Shown here: positions 16,361-24,964 of the stretch, one piece after another
Layout of the letters: every line of letters starts with the position of its first letter
Numbering within the stretch: the first letter of the stretch is position 1
Assembly: GCA_023399155.1 (NCBI GenBank)
Contig: JAEWQP010000022.1
Location: 434,001-498,000, forward strand
From: Verrucomicrobiota bacterium
GTDB lineage: Bacteria; Verrucomicrobiota; Verrucomicrobiia; Opitutales; Opitutaceae
Direction of reading: 5' to 3'
DNA length: 64,000 nt
Made by a program: the position numbers and the translations under genes
The notes under the pieces: model-generated
What the model saw: only the letters and a program-made list of their open reading frames with translations
Told to the model about the DNA's origin: nothing
Databases searched by the model: none

Positions 16361-17950
16361 TCAGCCGGGTATCCCCGGCATCGCCGGTGCGTCGACCGCG
16401 CGGAAATAGAGGGCGCGTTCCGTCAGTTCACCGAGCAGGACGAAAGCCAGAGCCAACGGAAGGGAGAGGGGGAAAAGCGCAGCGGCCGCGATTCCGAGCG
16501 CGAAGCGCGCGCGTGAAAGGGTGCGCAGCGGTCCGCGCTGCAAACGCGCGGAAGTCGAGGAGCCGAGATGGGAGAGCGCCTCGCCGATGAGCTTGAGCCC
16601 GAGCACGGCCGAAGCGGCCCAGGGAGCGGTCCAGGCCAGCGCGAACACGAGCACCGTGCCGCCCATGCGCAGGGCTGTATTCGCCGGACGCCAGAAGCGC
16701 CGCCGCGTATCGATGTAGATCATCATGGAGCAGACGACGGAGAGGGCGCCGGTCGCCGCGGCGACCTGAGCCGCGTGAGGCAGGAACCACGCGTCGACGG
16801 ACAACCACGCGGCCCCGGCCGCGACCAGCAGCGGCGGCAGGTACGCACCGAAGAGCACGGCCTCGCGTGAAAGCCAGGATCGCCGAAGACCGAGAAACAC
16901 GCGCCACGCGCGGAGGGGCTGGCCGAGATGGGCGACGCTGGCGGCGATCCCGAGCAGGCCGGAAGCGGCGCCAAGCAGCAGCGCAGCCCGGCCGGCACCG
17001 GCGACATGCGCGAGCACCGCGCCAACACTCGCCTGCGTGAGCACCAGCATGATCACGAGAGGCGGATGGGCGGGTTGCACGCGCAGCGCGGATGCATCGG
17101 CGGCGCGCAGGTCCTGCGGCATCCGCCGTGCGGTGACATACCGCGTGGTCGGACGCGTGTAGCCGGGGCCGGGGAGGACCGGCAGAAACATCACCGCAGC
17201 GTCAGTCGCGATGGCGCCCACCGAGCGGGCATCCTCGGGCGCAGCCGCCGCCGGTGCGCGGCGCCCGGGTGACGTGGTGACTGTGGTGATACGGATGGCG
17301 TGTGTCGGGCAGGCCTGCACGCATGCGGGGGCCTCGCCGGCCGAAAGTCGCCCGTGGCACATGTCGCATTTGCGCACGATGCCGAGGCGCCTGGAAAACT
17401 TGGGAACGTCGTAGGGACACTTCAGGATACAGTAGCTGCACCCGATGCACTGGTCATCGAGATGCCGCACGATGCCGGTGACCGGATCCTTCTCGTAGGC
17501 CAGAACCGGACAGCCGTTCATGCAGGCCGGATCCTCGCAGTGATGACAGGCGCTCGTGATCGTCTGCTGGAAAGGGGACGCAGAGTCGCCGCCGAGCACG
17601 AGGCCGACGCCGCGCCACGTCTCGTCCTCGTCCAGGCCGTTGAGCGAATGGCAGCCGGCCACGCACGCCTTGCAGCCGGAGCAGGCATCGAGGTCGACCT
17701 CGAACGCATACTGTTCCCCTTCGACGGGCGCGCTGAGGGGGATCAGGCTGCTGTGGCGTGACGCCGTGGATACGGCATCGTCCGAAAGGAGGGAGGCAAA
17801 GTGTGCCACGGGCGTTTGCAGGCGCCCCTGCTCGGCGAGCACCTCGTCGAGAAAAGCCTGCAGGGACGGCGGGTGGCGTGGTGCCGTGCCCGGCGGCGGG
17901 AGCGGGGCGACGTTCGTCGCGCCTTCCGGCTCAGTAGACGTCGCGGGCAT
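16361..17950 (-). CDS. Fusion of DmsB-like 4x[4Fe-4S] protein and DmsC-like membrane anchor
   Basis: A 529-residue protein. Residues about 80-225 are a DmsB/NrfC-type ferredoxin with four Cys clusters: C90-SGCKACVAGC, CHHCEDPACMNGC, CIGCSYCILKC and CDMCHG...CVQAC. Residues about 280-529 are a hydrophobic DmsC/YnfH-type anchor with about eight membrane segments, starting near VIMLVLTQASVGAVL. In DMSO reductase these are two separate proteins that take electrons from menaquinol. Here it probably feeds the nitrate reductase encoded 245 bp downstream. It overlaps the upstream flavoprotein gene by 20 bp, implying coupling. ATG 17950 is preferred to GTG 17965. Confidence 0.9.
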   Translation of the reverse strand: MPATSTEPEGATNVAPLPPPGTAPRHPPSLQAFLDEVLAEQGRLQTPVAHFASLLSDDAVSTASRHSSLIPLSAPVEGEQYAFEVDLDACSGCKACVAGCHSLNGLDEDETWRGVGLVLGGDSASPFQQTITSACHHCEDPACMNGCPVLAYEKDPVTGIVRHLDDQCIGCSYCILKCPYDVPKFSRRLGIVRKCDMCHGRLSAGEAPACVQACPTHAIRITTVTTSPGRRAPAAAAPEDARSVGAIATDAAVMFLPVLPGPGYTRPTTRYVTARRMPQDLRAADASALRVQPAHPPLVIMLVLTQASVGAVLAHVAGAGRAALLLGAASGLLGIAASVAHLGQPLRAWRVFLGLRRSWLSREAVLFGAYLPPLLVAAGAAWLSVDAWFLPHAAQVAAATGALSVVCSMMIYIDTRRRFWRPANTALRMGGTVLVFALAWTAPWAASAVLGLKLIGEALSHLGSSTSARLQRGPLRTLSRARFALGIAAAALFPLSLPLALAFVLLGELTERALYFRAVDAPAMPGIPG

Positions 17951-19658
17951 AACGCTTGGTGGCACGCAGGCGGTTTACGTACTCGGCGGCGCCGTCGGTG
18001 GTCTTTCCTCCCGCCTGTTCGACGACCTGGTGCAGCGCGGCGTCGACGTCCTTCGCCATCCGGCTCGCATCACCGCAGACGTAGAAGCAGGCGCCGTCCT
18101 CGAGCCACTGATACAATTCGCGGGCATGCTCGAGCATGCGATGCTGCACATAGATCTTGGCCGCAAGATCGCGCGACCACGCGAGATCGAGGCGCGTCAG
18201 CGTGCCTCCGGCCTGCATGGCGGCAAGCTCCTCGCGATAGAGAAAATCCGAGGCCTCGTGCTGGTCGCCGAAGAAGAGCCAGTTGCGTCCCCGCGCTCCG
18301 GTCGCGAGGCGTTCCTGCAGGAAGGCGCGAAAGGGCGCGATGCCGGTGCCGGGCCCGATCATGATCATCGGGGTGGCACCGTCCGGCGGCGGTCGAAAGG
18401 CCCGGTTTGCGTGGACGAAGACGGGAACCGTTCCCAAAGCGGCTCCGCGATCCGGAAGGAACGTCGAGCACACTCCCTTGCGCGCACGGCCGGCGACCTC
18501 GTAGCGAACGGCACCGACGGTGAGGTGCACCTCGCCGGGGTGAGCCTTCGGGGACGACGAGATCGAGTAGAGTCGCGGCTGGAGACGCCTAAGCCGCGAG
18601 ACGAAGTCCGCCGGCTTGAGGGCGATGCCTCCGCGCGCCGCGAGCACATCGATCACGTGATGATGAACCGTTGTGGGCGATTCGGTCGCGGCGAGCAGCT
18701 CCGGCGTCGGTTTGCCCAGATCATAGAACTCCGTCAGTGCGCGTCGCAGTGGCAGGTCGTCTCCACTCACCGGCGACGAGACGGCCTCTTCGCCATCGCA
18801 GCCCAGGGCGGCGAGCACCTCGGTGACGAGTTCCGGACAGTTGTGCGGATAGACGCCAAGGGCATCGCCCGCCTCGTAGGCGAGGCCCGAGCCCTCGAGC
18901 GAGAATTCGACATGGTTGACCTCCTTCGCCGACGCCGGTTCGTTGAGTCGGCGCACAGCCTTCAGTGGGGCGGGGAAGGGGTTGCTTCGGGAGTGACGGG
19001 ACGCCTCCTCCCCGGAGGCTGCCTCCGCCGCGATCACGACGCGTGCGCCCTCGATCGCGACGGAAGCTGATCTGCTCTGGAGTCCGTCGAGCGCCGCCGA
19101 GATCCAGGAGGAAAAGGCCGAGTCGGCATCGAGATCGCAGTCGACGCGGGGCGCGACGCGGGTGGCGCCGAGTTTCTCCAGGTAGGCATCGATGTCGCGA
19201 CCGCACCGGCAGAAATGGGTGTAGTTGGAATCCCCTAACGCACAGACGCTGAAGCGGACGGACGCGAGCGACATGGCGCTTTCCGCGCGCAGCGCGGCGT
19301 GGAGGACCCGGGCATTGTCCGGTGGCTCGCCGTCACCGTAGGTGCTCGCGATCACGAGCACATTGCGTTCGCTGGCCAGCCGGGCGAGATCGACCTGGGC
19401 CATGTCCAGAACCGTCGCGGCGAACCCGCGTTTGCCCGCCTCGCGCGCGGCGCGCTTGGCCAGACCCTCGGACGTTCCTGTCTGGGATCCCCAGAGGATC
19501 GCGAGCGGTGTGAGCGGCTGCGGCGCCGCGGGTGGTGATGTGTCGCCGGATCCGGGCGCCGGCTGCCGCGTGAAGATGCCGGCGAGAAATCCATTGAGCC
19601 AGGCGCGCTGTTCGGTTGTGAACGGAGCCGAGTCGGGAATGAACGGTACGGAATGCAT
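17931..19658 (-). CDS. CysJ-like NADPH flavoprotein reductase of the nitrate/nitrite pathway
   Basis: A 575-residue diflavin reductase. A short N-terminal motif PFTTEQRAWLNGFLAG (residues 12-27) precedes a flavodoxin domain (ILWGSQTGTSEGLAKR, about 54-190), a FAD domain (RLYSISSSPKAHPGEVHLTV) and an NADPH domain (MIGPGTGIAPFRAFLQER, GDASRMAKDVDAAL). The C-terminus RYARDVY is the typical end of the CysJ/P450-reductase family. By sequence it resembles the sulfite-reductase alpha subunit, but its place between nirA and the nitrate reductase subunits says it donates NADPH electrons to NirA and/or the nitrate reductase. Confidence 0.9.
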   Translation of the reverse strand: MHSVPFIPDSAPFTTEQRAWLNGFLAGIFTRQPAPGSGDTSPPAAPQPLTPLAILWGSQTGTSEGLAKRAAREAGKRGFAATVLDMAQVDLARLASERNVLVIASTYGDGEPPDNARVLHAALRAESAMSLASVRFSVCALGDSNYTHFCRCGRDIDAYLEKLGATRVAPRVDCDLDADSAFSSWISAALDGLQSRSASVAIEGARVVIAAEAASGEEASRHSRSNPFPAPLKAVRRLNEPASAKEVNHVEFSLEGSGLAYEAGDALGVYPHNCPELVTEVLAALGCDGEEAVSSPVSGDDLPLRRALTEFYDLGKPTPELLAATESPTTVHHHVIDVLAARGGIALKPADFVSRLRRLQPRLYSISSSPKAHPGEVHLTVGAVRYEVAGRARKGVCSTFLPDRGAALGTVPVFVHANRAFRPPPDGATPMIMIGPGTGIAPFRAFLQERLATGARGRNWLFFGDQHEASDFLYREELAAMQAGGTLTRLDLAWSRDLAAKIYVQHRMLEHARELYQWLEDGACFYVCGDASRMAKDVDAALHQVVEQAGGKTTDGAAEYVNRLRATKRYARDVY

Positions 19659-19671
19659 GTGGATTCAGTGA

Positions 19672-19723
19672 GTAGGGCGAACCCGCTGGGTGAGCCGGGG
19701 CCCGGCCGGAGGCCTCGCCCTAC
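19672..19723. repeat. Palindromic repeat, type A core only (inverted orientation)
   Basis: This exact 52-bp core begins gtagggcga and ends ctcgccctac, opposite in orientation to the other copies, without the outer arms. It fills most of the 70-bp gap between nirA and the flavoprotein gene, so it would be transcribed inside the operon. Confidence 0.82.
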
Positions 19724-19728
19724 CGCCT

Positions 19729-21543
19729 CTAGGCGGACAGTTTCTCCTGGAGTTGCCCCACCGTGTGGCGACGCGCCCATTGCGCGAAGGTCTCATTGCC
19801 GCGGGCGCCGGCGGCGAAGGCGGCCAGCAGCTTGTCGACCGTGGCGTTGACCTCGGTGGCACGCACACCGCGAAGGATCTCCAGCGCGACACCCTGTTCG
19901 TGGTCCATGCCGCCGCCGACCACCATGTGGTACCCTTCGGAGCCGTCCGGCAGCTTCGCGCCGATGAAGCCGATGTCGCCGCAATAGTGCTGCGCGCAGG
20001 AATGCGGACAGCCGGTGAAGTGGATGTTCACGGGGGCGGTGAGCTCGGGGAATCGCGTCTGGAGGTGTTTGAACAACAGCAGCGCATGACCCTTCGTATC
20101 GCTCGCCGCGTACTTGCAGCCCTTGCTGCCAGTGCAGGCCACGATGCCTCCGGCCGCGGCGGAGGTTTCGGTGAAGAATCCCAGGCGGTGGGCCGCCCGC
20201 CGCACCGTCTCGGCGAACGCGTCGGGGATGTGCGGCAAGATCACCGTCTGCCAGACGGTCAGTCGAAGCTCGCCCGTGCCGTAGGTCTCGGCCAGGTGGG
20301 CCAGGCCGTGCATCTGCTTGGCGGTGAGGCGCCCGACCGGGACGCCCACGCCGACGGAATTGCGTCCGCGCTGGGCCTGGCGGCGGATGCCGAGCCAGCC
20401 GTGTTTCTCGACCGGGCGGCGCGGTTCGCAACCCTCGAGCGAAAGGCGGGTGAGCGGGAAGGCGAGGCGCTTCCCGGATTCCTCGATGAAGCGCGCGTCG
20501 CCCCAGCGCTCGAGCAGGTATTTCAGGCGGGCCCTCTTCCGGTTCGTGCGGTCGCCGTTCTCGGAGAACACGCGTATCATCGCGGCGGCTACGGCGACCG
20601 CCTCCGACGGCCTGATCAGCACGCCCGTGTCGCGGGCGAAATCGCGGTGGCCGGTGATGCCGCCGAGCTGCACCCGGAAGTAGATGCCGGGCTCGGGCGC
20701 GCCCGGCGGCCTTGACTCGAGCGCCGCGAGCGAGCGGTCCGTGATGCGGACGGCGACAAAGGCGATGTCGTTCGTGTCGGCGGCGGCGGAAACCGAGCCG
20801 CCGCTGTCGAAGGCGACGTTGAACTTGCGCGGCAGGCCATAGAGGTCGCGATGGTTGAGGATGTAGTGGTGAACCGCCTTAGCGTAGGGCCGGACGTCGA
20901 GCAGCTCGTCGGGGTCGAACCCGCTCGTGGGCGTGGCCGTGATGTTGCGGACGTTATCCGCCCCGGCCCCCCGCGAGGTCAGGCCGAGTTCCTGCAGGCG
21001 CGTGAGCACCTTCACGATGCTGGCAGGCTTGAACTCGCGGATCTGGAGATTGCCGCGCGTCGTCACGTGCGCGTATCCGCCACCCAACTCCGCCGCCATG
21101 TCGGCGAGCCCGTGCAACTGGTGGGCGCTGATCTCGCAGGCCGGCAGGCGCAGGCGAAGCATGAAGCTGTCCTGGGCGGGTGCGACGTGGAAGAGCCCGT
21201 GCGTCTTGAACCGGTAGGTGTTCTCCGGATCCGGCCTGCGGTTCCCCTCGGCGTGGGCGAGCAGGCGCTCCCAGGCGTCGAGGGGGTTTTCATCGAGCTT
21301 CCAGCGCTCCTCCCGGCACAGCTCGGAAAGGGGCGTGCCGTGCGCAACCGGCTCGGCAGGCGGAGCGGCTAGGTTGCCGCCCACAGCGCCGGCGGGATCG
21401 GCGGTGAACGTCCCGGCCGTTGTCACTCCGGCGAACGGCAACTGCCCGGACGCGGCCACGCCTGCCATGAATCCCTGGAGGTACTCCTTCTGGACGGCGG
21501 TGAACGGTGATGAGGCGGCGGGCGTATCGATGAGTTCGGGCAC
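19729..21543 (-). CDS. nirA: Assimilatory nitrite reductase, sirohaem/[4Fe-4S] type
   Basis: A 604-residue protein that reduces nitrite to ammonium with six electrons. The sirohaem-iron-sulfur ligands are C470 and C476 (CTGSKGCKY) and C512 and C516 (TGCPHSCAQHYCGDIG). Both ferredoxin-like halves are visible, with GYAHVTTRGNLQIREF in the first and GELRLTVWQTVILP in the second. It has no fused reductase domains. An N-terminal extension with PFTAVQKEYLQGFMAG (residues 13-28) resembles the N-terminus of the flavoprotein encoded next, which suggests a shared docking element. Sulfite reductase is the main alternative, but the narK/nas context favours nitrite. Confidence 0.92.
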   Translation of the reverse strand: MPELIDTPAASSPFTAVQKEYLQGFMAGVAASGQLPFAGVTTAGTFTADPAGAVGGNLAAPPAEPVAHGTPLSELCREERWKLDENPLDAWERLLAHAEGNRRPDPENTYRFKTHGLFHVAPAQDSFMLRLRLPACEISAHQLHGLADMAAELGGGYAHVTTRGNLQIREFKPASIVKVLTRLQELGLTSRGAGADNVRNITATPTSGFDPDELLDVRPYAKAVHHYILNHRDLYGLPRKFNVAFDSGGSVSAAADTNDIAFVAVRITDRSLAALESRPPGAPEPGIYFRVQLGGITGHRDFARDTGVLIRPSEAVAVAAAMIRVFSENGDRTNRKRARLKYLLERWGDARFIEESGKRLAFPLTRLSLEGCEPRRPVEKHGWLGIRRQAQRGRNSVGVGVPVGRLTAKQMHGLAHLAETYGTGELRLTVWQTVILPHIPDAFAETVRRAAHRLGFFTETSAAAGGIVACTGSKGCKYAASDTKGHALLLFKHLQTRFPELTAPVNIHFTGCPHSCAQHYCGDIGFIGAKLPDGSEGYHMVVGGGMDHEQGVALEILRGVRATEVNATVDKLLAAFAAGARGNETFAQWARRHTVGQLQEKLSA

Positions 21544-21629
21544 GCCCGCGTTTCAGCAACGGCGATGCCAGTGCCGGCCGCTCGTGTATCGAGACCGTGA
21601 ATAGTTTCGCGCGCAACCAGCAACGACGC

Positions 21630-23282
21630 TCATGGAAGCGCCAAGCGCCAGATAAGAAACGCGTTGAGCAGCGCGAGCGCGAGGCACAGCAGCTTGTAGA
21701 AGAGGACCGGGTCGCGCTCGAGCAGCGGGGCGCCGGCGTGGTAGAAGGGTTTCACCTGCGCGGGATGCTCAAGATCGAACAGCATCTCGGAATAGGCCTC
21801 GTAGCGCCGGGCAGGATCGACCGAGAGCGCGCGAAGGATGATCGCCTCCAGCCAGCCGGGAACCGCGGGATTGACCCGTGAGGGTTGTCTTGGCGCGCGA
21901 TCGAAGCGCGGGGTCTGAAAGCGTTCGATCTCGCCATAGGGCAGTGTGCCGGTGAGCCCCTCGTAGAGCGTGACGCCGATGGCAAACAGCTCGGTGCGCT
22001 CCGCTGCCGGCGCCCCGCGAAACCGTTCCGGAGCGAGGTAGCTCGGGGTGCCGGCGCGCGTGGTATCCGAAAAAACCTCACCCGCGCTCCCCAGGTCCAG
22101 GAGCTTGAACGACGTCGACCCGCGGGCTCCGCGGCGCTCGACGAGGATATTGTCGGGCTTGATGTCGCCGTGGACAAGGTCGTGCCGGACCAGGTATTGC
22201 CCGGCGCGGAGGAGGAACGCGGCGAGCGCGATCGTATCCTCCACGGACAACGGTGTGGAGCGCATCACGTCGCGCAGGGTCGGCGCGTCGATGAAATCCA
22301 TCGCATAATAGCGGAGCGAACCGCCCTGCGGTATCCAGGATCGTACGATGTCGGGGGAGTCCAGCCGGCTCGCCTGCCATGCCTCCCGCACGAACGCATC
22401 CCGGCGGGTCTCGTCGTCGCGCGCCTCGAGCGGCAGGAACTTCGCCACGATTCGCGCACCGTCGGCGCGACGCGCCTCCCAGACGCGATCGCCCGCTTGT
22501 AGGGAGCGAACGAGTACGAGGTCGTCAATCGCGCTCCCGGCGCGGACTTCCTCGAGCACCTCGATCGGGCGGTCGACCGCGGTGGTCGGGCGCCCCGGCT
22601 CGAGCACATCCAGAACGATTGCGCTGGCGTCGTCGGCCAGCTCCGGCTGCTCGCGCGCGGCCTCGATGGCCGCGGTGACGACCGTGCGTGCCGTCGCATG
22701 CCGCTCCATGAGCGGACCGAGTGCGGCTGGAGGCAGCACCCGGCTCACCCCGTCGCTGCAGAGCAGCACCACATCGCCGGCCATCAGGGGCATCTCGAAG
22801 GTGTGGGGTTCGAGTTCGGCCGAGGCGCCCATGGCGCGCGTGAGGACATGGCTCATGCCGGGCTCGGCGACGACGTGATCCTCGGAGAGCTGCAGCGGTG
22901 CGCCGTTGCGGCGAACGAGCACGGGCGAGTCGCCGACATTGAGCAGCGTGAGCATCCCCCGCTCGAGCGCGACGACGCTGAGGGTGCACATCAATTCCGG
23001 CGCGCCGTGCTGCACCTGGGATTCCAGGTAGAACTGCCGGTTGATGCGCGCGGCGAACTCCGACAGGGCGCGTCGGGCGCTCCAGCTCTGCGGACGGGTG
23101 AGAAAATAGTCCGTGATCATGTCGACCGCGCGTCGCGCGGCCTCGCCGCCCAGTCGCGCGCTGCCCATGCCGTCGGCCAGGGCGGCGATCACGCAGCCGT
23201 CGCGCTCCTGCACGCGCCAGGCATCCTCGATGCCGCGCTTGGCGGAGCGCGGCATCCCGTGGCTCGAAACATGGACCTTCAT
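21630..23282 (-). CDS. Bifunctional PP2C phosphatase / Ser-Thr protein kinase, membrane-anchored
   Basis: A 550-residue fusion. Residues 1-228 form a PP2C-type phosphatase (ALADGMGSA, residues 34-42; LLNVGDSPV; LLCSDGVSR; DDASAIVLD). Residues about 255-505 form a Hanks-type kinase: a weak glycine loop, candidate VAIK lysine K281, catalytic HGDIKPDN (371-378, Gly replacing the Arg of HRD), DLG (396-398) and GTPSYLAPE. One C-terminal membrane helix follows (LCLALALLNAFLIWRLAL). Similar fusions occur in other bacterial nas clusters beside narK. I infer it modifies NarK or the reductases in response to nitrogen status. ATG 23282 is preferred; longer versions add low-complexity residues. Confidence 0.9.
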   Translation of the reverse strand: MKVHVSSHGMPRSAKRGIEDAWRVQERDGCVIAALADGMGSARLGGEAARRAVDMITDYFLTRPQSWSARRALSEFAARINRQFYLESQVQHGAPELMCTLSVVALERGMLTLLNVGDSPVLVRRNGAPLQLSEDHVVAEPGMSHVLTRAMGASAELEPHTFEMPLMAGDVVLLCSDGVSRVLPPAALGPLMERHATARTVVTAAIEAAREQPELADDASAIVLDVLEPGRPTTAVDRPIEVLEEVRAGSAIDDLVLVRSLQAGDRVWEARRADGARIVAKFLPLEARDDETRRDAFVREAWQASRLDSPDIVRSWIPQGGSLRYYAMDFIDAPTLRDVMRSTPLSVEDTIALAAFLLRAGQYLVRHDLVHGDIKPDNILVERRGARGSTSFKLLDLGSAGEVFSDTTRAGTPSYLAPERFRGAPAAERTELFAIGVTLYEGLTGTLPYGEIERFQTPRFDRAPRQPSRVNPAVPGWLEAIILRALSVDPARRYEAYSEMLFDLEHPAQVKPFYHAGAPLLERDPVLFYKLLCLALALLNAFLIWRLALP

Positions 23283-23407
23283 CGCAGCAGGGGACCCGGC
23301 CGGCATGGGTGCCAGCGATGGCCCGTCGATCGTGGCCTGTCGAGGTGCCTTTGCCGCGCGACGGGTCCGGATAGCATCTCCGGCGGGTTATCAAACCCTC
23401 TCATAGG

Positions 23408-23640
23408 CCTGGTGGAACAGCGGAGCTCGCGCTCCGCCGCGCATACGCCACGGTGGGCGCCTGCCTTGAGAAGATCGAGGCCGGTCGAGAAAGGAGAAGA
23501 GCAAGAGAGCAAGAGAACGAGAACGATACCGACCCGGGGGCATTCTTCATTCACCATTCTGCCTTCGGCATTCGCCGCCTGGCGCGGCGGCGCGGCGGGT
23601 CGATCGCTTTGAACCAGACCACAGGGTGGAAAAACACGCC
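23408..23640. repeat. Dispersed intergenic repeat, type B, copy 2, with purine-rich tract
   Basis: The left end gcggagctcgcgctccgc...cgcat...gcctgccttg and the right end cgatcgctttgaaccagacc...aacacgcc resemble the ends of 9144-9290. In the middle are an agag/aaga-rich tract (about 23490-23525) and an attcaccattctgccttcgg tract. It fills almost the whole 358-bp gap between narK and the kinase-phosphatase gene. Confidence 0.55.
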
Positions 23641-24846
23641 CTAGATCCGTGCGGCGGCGACGGCACCCCAGGTCGTGCGCCAACGGGTCTTCACCAGGCG
23701 CAGGCCGGCGAGCGCGACGAGGCAGAGGCCCGCGAAGGCGAGGATGCCGGTGAGGTAACTGCCGGTGTGCGCCTTGGATGAACCGAACAGCATGCCGAGT
23801 ATGAATCCTCCGATGCCACCACCGCAGCCGACCAGGCCCGTCATCACGCTGATGTCGCGGGCAAAGCGCTGCGGCAGCAGCTGGAAGACGGAGCCGTTGC
23901 ACATGCCGAACGCACCGGAGGCGACGAAGAACGCCGCCCCGCAGATCCAGAGATTGTGCGCGAGCGCCGCGACAACCATGGCGCACCCAGCCACGCTGTA
24001 GAAGATACCCAGCGAGCGGATACCACCGAACCGGTCGGCAAGCGCGCCTCCCGCGGGGCGGCCGATCGCCCCGATCAGGGTGCAGAACGCGGCGACCTCC
24101 CCGGCATGAACCGGCGAGAGCCCGAACTCGTCGCGAAAGTAGATCGCGAACGCCGTGGCCAGGCCGACGAAGCCGCCGAAGCTGATCGTGTAGAAGAAGC
24201 AGAACCAGTGGGCGTCGCGCTCCTTGAGGAGCTGCAGGTAGTCGCCGAGTTTCTTGCGTTTGAACTCCCCCGGCGGCTCCTTTGAGAACAGGACGTAAAG
24301 CACGAACGCGAGGGCCAGCGGCAGGAGTGCCGCGCCGAACACGGACTGCCAGCCCCATGCTTGCGCGATGCGCGGGGCGGCGAGGTGGTCGATCACCACG
24401 CCGATATTGCCAGCGCCGGCGAGACCGAGCACGACGCCCTGCATGTGTGGGGGATACCAGCGTCCGGACTGGGGCAGCGCGACGGCAAAGCTGGCGCCAG
24501 CCACGCCCAGCACCACGCCCAGGGCGAGCGCCTGGCCGAGCGAGGAAAGCCCGACGCGCCAGGCCACCGCGAGTCCGGCCATGACCACGAGCTGGGCGAG
24601 GATGCCTGTCGTCTTCGTGCCGATACGATCGACCATCAAGCTGAGCACGATGCGCAGAAACGCGCCGGAGAGGATGGGCGTGGATACCATCAGGAACTTC
24701 TCCTGAGCGTCGAGCCCGAGGGCCGGCGCGATCATCGCACCGAGCGCACCGAGCAGCGTCCACACCATGAAGCTGACGTCGAAGTAGAGAAACGACGTCA
24801 GGAGCGTGGGCCAGTGGCCGGATTTCCTAAGTTGTACTAAGTTCAT
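23641..24846 (-). CDS. narK: Nitrate/nitrite transporter, NarK family MFS
   Basis: A 401-residue major-facilitator protein with about 12 transmembrane segments. The nitrate/nitrite-porter features include FDVSFMVWTLLGALG in TM1, GVVLGVAGASFAVALPQSG, and GLAGAGNIGVVIDHLAAPRI, matching the glycine-rich NNP signature. The central cytosolic loop (FKRKKLGDYLQLLKERDAHW) and second signature (GLVGCGGGIGGFILGM) also fit. It imports nitrate and may exchange nitrite. The stop codon abuts a repeat element that separates it from the kinase gene. A 118-bp gap separates it from the upstream nasS-like gene. Confidence 0.93.
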   Translation of the reverse strand: MNLVQLRKSGHWPTLLTSFLYFDVSFMVWTLLGALGAMIAPALGLDAQEKFLMVSTPILSGAFLRIVLSLMVDRIGTKTTGILAQLVVMAGLAVAWRVGLSSLGQALALGVVLGVAGASFAVALPQSGRWYPPHMQGVVLGLAGAGNIGVVIDHLAAPRIAQAWGWQSVFGAALLPLALAFVLYVLFSKEPPGEFKRKKLGDYLQLLKERDAHWFCFFYTISFGGFVGLATAFAIYFRDEFGLSPVHAGEVAAFCTLIGAIGRPAGGALADRFGGIRSLGIFYSVAGCAMVVAALAHNLWICGAAFFVASGAFGMCNGSVFQLLPQRFARDISVMTGLVGCGGGIGGFILGMLFGSSKAHTGSYLTGILAFAGLCLVALAGLRLVKTRWRTTWGAVAAARI

Positions 24847-24964
24847 GGATGCGTATGGACCTGAGCAGTGTCCGTTCCCCGGGATCCCGTGGATGCAAGA
24901 TCAAGGCGAATTGTGTGCGCCGGAATGATGAGGCGCATTCATGCGGCGGCGGCACGGACAGCGT

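Noticed and set aside
24916..24937. NasT/ANTAR antiterminator hairpin in the narK leader.
   Set aside because: The single tgcgcc/ggcgca stem has a 10-nt loop without the paired hexaloop pattern of ANTAR targets and no following terminator T-run.
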